NCBI RefSeq assembly: GCF_030718845.1
Contig: NZ_CP132191.1
Coordinates: 434,001 to 498,000 of the forward strand
Length of the DNA stretch: 64,000 bases
Direction: 5' to 3'
Source of the DNA: Mycoplasma seminis
GTDB taxonomy: Bacteria > Bacillota_I > Bacilli_A > Mycoplasmatales > Metamycoplasmataceae
Made by a program: the position numbers and the translations under genes. The notes beneath the pieces were generated by a model. The model was not told the DNA's origin. It was given only the letters and a program-made list of their open reading frames with translations, and made no database searches. Positions within the stretch are counted from its first letter, which is position 1. Every line of letters begins with the position of its first letter. Of the stretch, positions 52,130 to 61,630 are shown in pieces.

Positions 52130-53956
52130 ATGAATCAAATTAAATCGTATGCTTTATTCTTGCATAAAATTATGTTAAAAAAGAAATCAACAATAATACT
52201 TCCATTATTTTGATTTGTAGTTTCTATTATTCTAGCTATTGTATTTGCTAGCTTAAAATTAGACAGTTACAAAATTAACTTTGCAATTTATGCAGTTGCG
52301 TTTATCGAACTTATTTTAACTATATTTTATGCATCATTAAAAGCACTTAATATATATAAAGATTTAGAAGAGGAAGGAGTTGAATTATTATCTTATTCAA
52401 AACCTATTTCTCGTAAACAAATATTTTCAGGTAAATTAATAATTTATCTAACATTAGGTTGTTATTGAGCTTTAATTATGCTACTATGCAACTTATTTAT
52501 CGGTTTAGGACTACATACTAGTTATTTAGCAGCCTTTAGCTTATTATCATTTGTAGTTTTTATCCTAGCTTACATTTTCTTTGGAATGATAGCTTCTATT
52601 ATTGGATATAAATTAAATGGAAAAGTTGCACTAGCTATTCCACTTGTAGCAGTAACTCCTTTAGTAATTGGAGGAAGTGTAATTGCTTCACAATCAACTG
52701 CAACAAGTAATAATATGGCTTACTATTTAAATGCAAAAAGAGAATTACAGCCTGCAGGAAATAATGCAAACATTGAAACATTTTATTTAAATAATGATAA
52801 AGATGCCTTTTACATCATGCCTAATGGTTTTGATGACTTAAATTTTTCAACTAAACAAAATGATTATATAAACAATTCATTTAATTATGCTGCAGCAGCG
52901 GCTAAAGGTTGACAAGCATATGCTTGAGGTGTATTACCATACCAAATGATTGATATCTTTAATTTTGAAAATGAAAATATCTTTAATGCGTTTTCAACTA
53001 ACCATCAAAATAATTTAGAAAAATACTTATACTACAATGACTTAGACTCATATATGTATTCATATAAATTGAATAATACTAATGTATTACCAAAATACCG
53101 TGTAAATATCGGGGATAGTAAAAATCCTAATTATCAAGAAGTATATTTAGTACCAGGAGCTTTAAAAAACCAAACTCATTTTAATGATTTAATTAATACT
53201 AATATTATTTACGCTAGAAATGGTGCAGATAACTTTAAACTTTCATTCCCAGAAGATAGTTATACAAAAACAAATGGAAGTAGTTTAGTTGGTAAATTAC
53301 AATGAAAATACTTAGCTGAATTGCTTTCTTCAAAAGTATTTAATGCATATGGTAAAGAATTTGTTAATAATCTTATTTCTTCACAAGAATATCAAAACAG
53401 CGACCATAATGATTTAGCCTTTAATAAGAAATTAATTTTAAATGCTATCCAAAATGAAATTAGCAATAAAGATTCAAAACTAAATAACTTAGATGATAAC
53501 ATCACAGTATTAAATGATGAATCAATTAAAAATAAATTAATAAACTCTCAAATTGAAAAACAAATTTATCTTACAACTGCTTTAATTTACTACATTTACT
53601 TTGCTCAAAATAATAATGTTTTAACTCAAGCTTTATTATTTAATAGTAAAGATACTAACGACCTAAATGACTTCACACCAAGTACATTTACATTCATTTT
53701 TGGTGGATATAGATACCAAATTGGTGGTTATGAATCATATTCAACTAAACACTCAGTATCAGATAATAAAGTGCTTATTCGTTATGATTTAAAAACTTCA
53801 AACAACTACTTATTCCAACCACTTGAACAAATGTATTCAGTAAGCAGAAATAAACAAGTAATTAATAAATATGGATTCATTGGAATATGAATTGCTTTAG
53901 GATTTGTTTTCATCTTAATTAACAATGTTTTATACATTAGAAAGGACTATAGATAA
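52130..53956 (+). CDS. ABC transporter permease with large extracellular domain
   Basis: 608 residues. The N-terminal part has about six hydrophobic segments (ILPLFWFVVSIILAIVFASL; IYAVAFIELILTIFYA; YWALIMLLCNLFIGLGL; FSLLSFVVFILAYIFFGMI; VALAIPLVAVTPLVIGGSVI), with the cytoplasmic loop LLSYSKPISRKQIFSGKL typical of ABC-2 type exporters. A ~370-residue external region follows and one last span (IGIWIALGFVFILINNVLYI). It is joined to the ATPase gene by TAATG overlap. The substrate is unknown; association with four secreted aromatic-motif proteins suggests export of, or work on, a surface component. Confidence 0.8.
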
Positions 53957-54660
53957 TGAATATTTTACAAGTTAACAATCTATCTAAGATTTATAAAAGT
54001 AAAAATTCACAACGTGGAATTTTTGACTTAAACTTTTCAGTAGCTAGTGGTTCTTTCCATGCTTTTATTGGTGAAAACGGTGCTGGTAAAACTACTACAA
54101 TTAAATCTATTATTGGTTCATATAATAATTATGAAGGTGAAATATTAATTAATGGTATTTCATCTAGAAAAACTCAAGCTAAAGAAAAATTAGGTTATGT
54201 TCCTGAAAATGCAATTTTCCCAAAAGAGCTTACTACTTGAGATTACTTATATTCACTTGCTAAATTAAGCGGAATGTCTTCATCTCAAGCTAAAGAAAAA
54301 ATTAATACTTTACTTGAAAAATTTGAAATCCAAAATTTAGCTAAAGCTAAACCATATACATTTTCTTCAGGGCAAAAGAAAAAAGTATTATTAATTCAAG
54401 CTTTACTTAATGATCCAGATTTAATTATTTTAGATGAACCAGCAGCAAATTTAGATCCAACTGCAAGATATCAATTATTTAATTTACTAAATCAACTACA
54501 CCAAGAGGGTAAAAGTATTTTTATCTCTTCTCACGTGTTAAGTGAAATTGATAAATATGTAGATTCTTATACATTAATTCATGATGGAGTTATTGTAGCT
54601 TCAGGTAAGAAAACTAAATCATTAGAAGAAATTTTTTATGAAAAAGTGATTAAGAAATAG
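53956..54660 (+). CDS. ABC transporter ATP-binding protein
   Basis: 234-residue ATPase partner of the preceding permease. Walker A GENGAGKTT is at about residues 38-46, Q-loop/VPENAIFPKEL follows, the signature is FSSGQKKKVLL (SSGQ, a common exporter variant of LSGGQ), Walker B LIILDEPAANLDP and H-loop SSHVLSEI are intact. It resembles the CcmA/NatA group of ABC-2 exporters. The last 23 bases overlap the next lipoprotein start in another frame. Confidence 0.92.
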
Positions 54661-55624
54661 TTTAATTTTTACCTCTACAATAACACCACTTGCAAGTTTT
54701 GCTCTTGTTTCTTGCTCACAAACATTTAAAGATGAAATTAAATTAAAACCTAAAAAAGAAGTTTCACAAAATGAAGAATTTTTAAATGAAATGGTTGCTA
54801 AGATATTTACTAATAATAAGGCTAAAAACTTGTATATTGAACATCAAAATGCAATAGAAGCAGATATTTATACAGAATTAAAAGCTTCATTAATTTATGC
54901 TCCAGTAGCTAATATTAAAGTGCTTAAAAATTCAGATGCAGAAAAATTAAATCAAGTTACTAATTCGATTTTTGCAATTGAAAGTATGCTAAAAGATAAT
55001 TGATATTGATATTTAAATCATTTAAGCCAAGACCTTTTTATCCTTAATCCTTTTGATGCTAAATACAAGGATATAACTTCATTTGAAGATACTGAAGCTA
55101 ACCCTAAAAACACTCAAGCATTATTTGATTATGCAAATAAAAAATATGGTTCATATGGTTTTAAAGTGCCTAGTGATGTTAAATTTGTTAAAGCTTTAAG
55201 TTTTGAATTGCAAAATAAACCGCAAGACATTTATCAAGTTAAAGCAATTAATTACATTATTTTAACCAATAATACTTTTATTCCTTATTTTATTTATCAA
55301 ACTGATAAAAAATTCAAAATTCAAATCATTCCAGATTTATTTGTGTTGCAAAGCGAGCAAAATATTGAAGAACAAATTAAACTATTTAATCAAGCATTTT
55401 TAGCAGCTTATGATGAAAAAATAGCTCGTGATGCTGAATACAACAAAAACTTAGAAGAAGAAAATCCCCAAACCAAAGCTTATTTAGATAACAATGATCA
55501 AAACTTATTCAAAATGTATAATGTAGCAAATTATTCAACTTTATTCTTTAAAGCACTTTTAAAAGTAAATGATCAAAAATTAAACTTACTGAGATATTCA
55601 TGAGGAGGTATTGATGAAAACTAG
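54638..55624 (+). CDS. Aromatic-motif lipoprotein 1
   Basis: 328-residue lipoprotein whose ATG lies inside the ATPase gene; it becomes visible only with TGA read as Trp (MKKWLRNSLI). Lipobox ALVSC (Cys26). The mature part shares with the next genes a cluster of aromatic residues, DNWYWYLNHLSQDLFILNP, surrounded by helical Lys/Asn-rich sequence. This matches what is annotated in mycoplasmas as aromatic-motif or aromatic-cluster surface proteins, of unknown function. The 3' end overlaps the next gene by 11 bases. Confidence 0.8.
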
Positions 55625-56627
55625 ATTTAAATTTCTATTTGCACTAGGTTCTCTAGGTTTTGTGCTACCAGCAGTTTCGTGTGCAGATTATTCAAAACAA
55701 TACCAATTAACTCAATATATTGACCATGAAAAAGATATTGTTGAAAGCGTAGTTTCAAAAGAAGAAAAAACACATAAAAATATTATGTCAACTTTATTAT
55801 CTTTAGTTTATAAAAACACCACTAAAGCTCAAAATGCTAAAGATTTATATTTACATCAACAAAATAATATATCTAAAGAATTTTGAGATAAATTAAACTT
55901 AATTCAAAAGCAATATCAAGAAAAATATAGTTCAATTGATACTAGTGATTTAAAAAATCAAATTGAAAGAAAAAAAGAGTTTTTAGTCTTTTACAGAGGT
56001 GATGAAGAAAAATATAACCAAACCTTAAAAGAAATTGAAGATTTAGAAAATCAAATAGCAGAAGCTGAAAAGAAAAAACCTTCTCAACCACCTGCTGAAT
56101 ATTTATCTGAATTTAAAAACTTTATTTCTGAAAATTGATACTTTATTTTAAATAACTTAGATAAGTTTGATTGAAAATTTATTTCTTGAGCTTTTAACCC
56201 TTATAGCCCTACTAGCAAGGCGCAAATAGTATCTGATGAATTTATCCAAAAAGCACAAAATACCATGCCTTATCCAACACTTAATTTTAAAGATAGCTTT
56301 TTGACTGATATCAAAAAAGGTGATGAATCAGCCGAAATTGGTGATAATGAAGTTTATTACCTTAAAAAAGACAAATTAGTTTTCAGAATCATGATTCATG
56401 ATATTTCACATGATATTTCAAGTGTTTCCCTTAGTTTTGTTGGATTATATTTTGGTGGTTCAAAAGCTAAAGATATTTCGCTTAATTTAGTTTCCCAAAC
56501 AATACATACTGGTTTTATTCACCAATATGAAAGTGGAATAAAACAATACGAACAAGATATGGTAGTTAAACAACAATATGGGTATCCAGCATTTGTTTTC
56601 CCATTTGCAAAGGAGCATCATGAATAA
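55614..56627 (+). CDS. Aromatic-motif lipoprotein 2
   Basis: 337-residue lipoprotein, lipobox PAVSC (Cys23). A helical N-terminal half with a coiled coil (RKKEFLVFYRGDEEKYNQTLKEIEDLENQIAEAEKKK) precedes the aromatic motif ENWYFILNNLDKFDWKFISW near residues 172-191. The C-terminal part has KLVFRIMIHDISHDISSVSLSF. SD GAGGAGG. It overlaps both neighbours (11 bases before, 8 bases after), so the whole run is one translationally coupled operon. Confidence 0.8.
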
Positions 56628-57516
56628 GATGTTAAAAAAACTTTTTATCCCTATATCAATGCTTGTTTCAACTGCAGCTTTACTTCCATTAAGTGCAGTA
56701 AGTAACAAAACTCAGGATAAAAATGATGAAATTTCTGATCAAGACTTAAGATGAAATAACTTTATTCATCAAGCTAGTATAAATGCTATTTTAGATGAAG
56801 TTTATGCAAATGATATTAAGGCTAAAGAAGCTTACATACAGTCACAAAAAGAATTATTAAATACTGATTACAATATGAAAGTTAAATCAGCTTTAAGATT
56901 TGCAAACGTTATTTCTAGAGCCTCATCAGCTTCTGCAGGAGATTTCTGATGAGAAGGTTCGACATTTCCATATCCAGTTCAGCAAGCAGATAAAATTATT
57001 GATGAAGCTAGAAAAAAGAATTGATTATGATATCTATTTAATCTAAATAATTTTACTTACATGCAAAATAATGTTTTCACTAGAGAAAACAACCAAAGCC
57101 AAGCTGATTTTGCTCAACAAGATGCAACCAATAAATTGCTTTACAGCTTATTTATAAGCCCTAAATCAAATGTGTTTACTCAATATGTAAAGCAAGAACA
57201 ACAAGACTCTGATGACGTATTTTATTACTTACTAAATCAAGATGGTTTTGTTTTAAAAGTTAATGTAACAGCTGAAATTAATTATGAAACTAATGAAGTT
57301 TTAGCTAAACATGTAGAAATTTATTCATATTTAAAAACTTTCCCAAAACTACTTGCAGATGAGAATAAAGATCTTATTTTCAATTTAAATAAATATGTTC
57401 GTTTATATGGAGAATATAATATTGATACATCTGCAGAAACAAAAACGGATGAAGTTTTATATAAAGATTATTATGGAGGGCTATTGCTACAATATTCAGC
57501 AGTAGATATTAAATAA
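56620..57516 (+). CDS. Aromatic-motif secreted protein 3 (no lipobox cysteine)
   Basis: 298 residues. The N-terminus has a normal signal peptide (LFIPISMLVSTAALLPLSAVS) but Ser stands where the other members carry the lipidated Cys, so it is either a non-lipidated secreted or anchored protein or one that has lost its lipobox. The aromatic motif reads KKNWLWYLFNLNNFTYM, near residues 130-146. SD AAAGGAG lies within the preceding gene; the stop overlaps the next start by one base. Otherwise it resembles its neighbours. Confidence 0.78.
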
Positions 57517-58370
57517 TGAAAAAATATTTAAAATTATTTTTAGCTATGCCTATTGTACTTACACCACTAGCAGCAAGTGTTGCTTGTTTCAATAGTGATA
57601 GCAAAAGCTTAAAGTACAAAACACCAGTTTTTCTTGAAAAATTTCAAAATATTTTAAAAGAAAACAACCTAACTTTATCAGAAGAGCAAATAAATAATGC
57701 TAAAAACTTTAATTATGAAGCTTTTGAAAAATTAAATAATCAATTAAGTCAAAATGCAAATAGAGTTTTCCAACTACAAAAAGAGCTTAATGAACATTAT
57801 TCAAAAGAAAAAGAAGACCAAATCCAAGAGTTAATTAATCAAAATACTAAATTATTAAGCCAAAATATTCTTTCTTATTTTGAATATATGTATTATTTCA
57901 AAACTAAGTTTTATGATTATGCATTATTAACTAAACATGATTCAATTGTTAAACATTCTCCTAGATACTTACATTGAGCAGCTAATGTTCAAAATGAATT
58001 CTCCTCTTCAAATGAAGCGCTTCACCAACATTTCAAATATGTAAGAAGTGATGTTAAACCTGATATCTTATTTAAAGATCTAAGCGCATCTAAATTAATA
58101 AATTCTCCTAAAAAACAAGGATATAAAGTTTTATATCTTTCTCTTAATAATTCTATTTTTAAAATTTACATTTCAAATAAAAACGAAATTCTACTTGATA
58201 GCGAAATGTTTTACTTTTGTCAAGCAACAGCCAAAATTAATCCAGATGAAGCTCTTGAAAGAATGGAAAAAGATCCTTACAAATTAACTTCAGAAGATAT
58301 CAATAAATTTGAAGAAAAATTCGCTGCATTACCTGATATTAAATACCCTCAAAAAAATTTAATCTATTAA
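57516..58370 (+). CDS. Aromatic-motif lipoprotein 4
   Basis: 284-residue lipoprotein, lipobox ASVAC (Cys24). A coiled-coil segment (VFQLQKELNEHYSKEKEDQIQELINQ) leads to an aromatic cluster SYFEYMYYFKTKFYDYALL near residues 128-146. It is the last gene of the ABC/aromatic-motif operon and is followed by a strong terminator. Function unknown. Confidence 0.78.
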
Positions 58371-58385
58371 TAAACTTTTAATCCT

Positions 58386-58439
58386 AAAATACAGTAATAT
58401 TTGCTTAAAAAGTTAAAACAAATTTTTACTGTATTTTTT
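58386..58439 (+). terminator. Terminator of the ABC/aromatic-motif operon
   Basis: AAATACAGTAA..ATTTG / CAAAT..TTACTGTATTT long inverted repeat ending in six T. Confidence 0.75.
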
Positions 58440-58463
58440 AATTCTTTTAGTAAAATATATCTT

Positions 58464-58601
58464 ATGAAAAACAAGGCAATGTTGATTCAAATTCTAGAGA
58501 TTAGAAATATCTTTAGAGTTTTTAATGATATTGAATATTCTTCAATGCAATATTTAGTTGAAGAATACTCTGAAAACTTATACGATACCGTCTCCCTGTA
58601 G
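58464..58601 (+). CDS. Small hypothetical protein
   Basis: 45 residues (MKNKAMLIQI...YDTVSL), no family recognised, no signal peptide. A TAAAAT box ends about 8 bases before the ATG, suggesting a leaderless mRNA, and the potA start lies 39 bases downstream, so it may be the first gene of the pot operon. An inverted repeat GTTTAAAAA / TTTTTTTAAAC lies between the two. It could be a chance frame; the promoter placement is the main support. Confidence 0.45.
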   Translation: MKNKAMLIQILEIRNIFRVFNDIEYSSMQYLVEEYSENLYDTVSL

Positions 58602-58640
58602 TTTAAAAATGATTTTTTTAAACAATTGAAAGGAGATTAT

Positions 58641-60026
58641 ATGGCTAAGAAAAAAATCAATAAAAATGAACAACCAGTTATTGAATTGATTGATGTTGTT
58701 AAAGAATTCCAAGATAAAACCGTTTTACACAGCATTAATTTACAAATCAAACGTGGTGAATTTGTTACTTTACTAGGTCCTTCTGGATCAGGAAAAACCA
58801 CAATTTTACGTTTATTAGGTGGGTTCGAGTGAGCTACTCGTGGTGAAATTAAATTTGATGGATACGACATCAAAGATTTAGAGCCTTACAAAAGAAATGT
58901 TTCAACCATTTTCCAAGATTATGCTTTATTCCCTCATTTAAATGTTGAAGGTAATATTGCTTATGGATTAAAACTTAAAAGAGTACCTCGTGAAGTTGTT
59001 AATGATAAATACAATGTTTTATATCAAAAGAAATTAGAGCAATGAAAACAAAAATCAGAAGCTAAAATGAAACAACTTGACCAAATTCAACAACAATATG
59101 AAGCTGAATTACAAACTACTAAACCAGGTACATATCAATACCGTAAACGTCAAAAATGACTTGATGATTCAGACTTTAAATACTCATACTGAGAAAACTA
59201 TGTAAACCAAAAAGCTGAAGCTTTTGAAAACCGTTACTTCAAAAGAAGAATGACTAAGCAAGAAATGAACGATAAAATCAACCAAATGATTGAGCTTGTA
59301 GGTCTTAGTGGAAACGCAACTAAACCTATTACAGCTCTTTCTGGTGGGATGAAACAACGTGTAGCACTTGCTAGATCACTAGTTATTGAACCTGAAATTT
59401 TACTACTTGATGAACCACTTTCAGCTCTAGATGCAAAAATTAGACAAAGAATGCAAGTATTACTTAGAAGTGTGCAACAAGAATTAGGACTTACATTTAT
59501 TTTTGTTACTCACGACCAAAATGAAGCACTTGAGCTTTCAGATAGAATTGCGATCATGAGAGATGGAAGAATTGAACAATATGACACACCAAAAAACATT
59601 TATGACTACCCTGTAAATATTTGAGTAGCTAAATTCATTGGTGATTCAAATATTTTCAATGCTAAATTTAATCCTAAAAATGGAAAAATTAAATTATTAG
59701 GTAAAGAATTTAAAACCATTCATGAAGTTGATGAATTTGAACCAGGTGAAGTGCTTGATGCTTTAATTAGACCAGAGGATATTGATATTAATGCAAATCC
59801 TTCAACAACTAGAAATAAAATCGCAGGTAAAATTGTTGATATTTCATATCGTGGATCATATTACTATTTAAAAGTTGAAATCGCAGATGAAGAATACATT
59901 TATGTAGAAACAGCTAAGAAGTTTGATTTAGATGAAAAAGTTTATATGAGTTGAACCATTGATTCAATTCACTTAATGAAAAAAGATCCTAAGTGAGATT
60001 ATTCAAATCATGATTTCCAAAATTAA
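58641..60026 (+). CDS. potA: Spermidine/putrescine ABC transporter ATP-binding protein
   Basis: 461-residue importer ATPase. Walker A GPSGSGKT is at residues 46-53, Q-loop [13 protein letters not shown], signature [14 protein letters not shown] near 232, Walker [14 protein letters not shown]-loop [10 protein letters not shown] ~90-residue charged helical insert ([18 protein letters not shown]...) sits between the Q-loop and the signature, a feature of mycoplasma PotA and the reason for the extra length over the usual ~370. The C-terminal TOBE-like domain ([21 protein letters not shown]) is present. SD AAAGGAG. It overlaps potB by 17 bases. Confidence 0.93.
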
Positions 60027-60849
60027 AGATAAATTATTTTTAAATAAAAAACTTTATTTAGCACTACCATACATACTTGTAGCTATTTTATTAATTATTC
60101 TTCCGGTAATTATGATTATTGTTTCAGCATTTTCTGTTACAGGAGAAAGCTTTAATTCTTGAGAATTAGTAACTAGCAAAAATACTTGAAAAATAATGGG
60201 ACGTAGTTTGTGAATCGGACTTGTTTCAGCTATCTTTTGCTTGCTAATTGGATTCCCTTATGCTTATTTTGTTTCAACTTCTAAATCTAAAGTATTTAGA
60301 ATTTATGCTTTAAGCTTAATTCTTTCTCCAATGGCTATTTTTACAATTGCGAGAGTTTATTCAATTAAAGCCTTATTTTTAGCAATATTTGCTTCAGATC
60401 CTAAAAGCTTAAATAATGAAATGTTTATAGTATTTGGGCTTACATATCTTAATTTACCTTTAATGATTATGCCTTTATACACTGTGTTTAAAGATATGCC
60501 TAAAAACATTGTTGAAGCAAGTAATGACCTTGGATATAACAATGTTCAAACTATTTTTAAAGTAATTATTCCTTATGGAACAAAAGCGATTTTAAGTGGA
60601 CTTGCAATGATCTTTTTAGCATCTGCTACAACATTTATTATTTCAGCTAAATTACTTCCAGATGGTTCACAACACCAATTAATCGGAGATATTATTAACT
60701 CTAAAATTAATCCTGGAAATAAATTTGATCTTTCTGCTGGTTCTTCACTTGTTATAGTAGTTTCACTAGTATTCATTTCAATTTATGCCTTAATGTTATT
60801 TATACCTAAATTAATTTTCAAACTTAAGAAAGGAGCACATTATGAGTAA
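60010..60849 (+). CDS. potB: Spermidine/putrescine ABC transporter permease PotB
   Basis: 279-residue permease with six membrane spans (KLYLALPYILVAILLIILPVI first). The EAA loop that docks on PotA is clear: VEASNDLGYNNVQTIFKVIIPYG. The order potA-potB-potC-potD and overlapping starts are typical of a polyamine importer. The start ATG lies within potA (17-base overlap); its end overlaps potC by 8 bases, with AGAAAGGAG as the potC SD. Confidence 0.92.
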
Positions 60850-61630
60850 AGTGTCTTCATTCTTAAGAAAATCATATATTTACATAATTTTATCTATTGT
60901 TTACATTCCGCTCTTTTTCGGTGCTATCTTTACATTTAATAAAGCCACACCTAAAGGACAATTTAATACTACATGAACTCAAGGAACTATTGAAAACTGA
61001 TTGCATTTATTTGATAATGATAGATTGTCAGCTTTAGTAAACTCAATTTTACTAGCCTTAATAGTTTCTTTCTTAGTATGTACTATTTCACTAGTTACTG
61101 TTTATGCTTTATATCGTCAAAAAAATAAAGTAGTTAAAGGATTTGTAACAGGAAGTTCAAACATCCCTCTTATTAACCCAGATAACATTACAGCTATTGG
61201 TCTTGTGCTTGTTTTTGGAGCTTTCTTTGGAGTTGTACAAACTGATAAAGAAGGATTTGCAAGAGTTATAGTTGCACATACTATTATGGCGATACCGTAT
61301 GGAATTTCTCTAATGCTTCCAAGAAGTGAAAAATTCAATAATAACTTATTTGAAGCAAGTATGGATTTAGGTTACTCAAAAATAAAATCATGATTTAAAA
61401 CTTATTTCGTTTACATGATTCCTTCAATCATTATGGTTGTGGTAGTTTCTTCAGTATTAAGTTTTGATGACTTTATTATTACTAGAACTGTATCAAATAC
61501 ACCTACACTAGGAACTAAATTATATGAAGGTTCATTTGAACCTTGAGGCCTTGTTTTAGGTACTATTATTCTTTTCATAACAATAATTGCTAACGTAATT
61601 TATACTCTTGTTAAGAAGAATAAGAAATAA
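60842..61630 (+). CDS. potC: Spermidine/putrescine ABC transporter permease PotC
   Basis: 262-residue permease, six spans (YIYIILSIVYIPLFFGAIFTF first). NSILLALIVSFLVCTISLVTVYAL and an EAA loop FEASMDLGYSKIKSWFKTYFVYMIPS mark the family; DDFIITRTVS is the conserved late motif. It overlaps potB and, by one base, the potD-like gene (TAATG). Confidence 0.92.
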
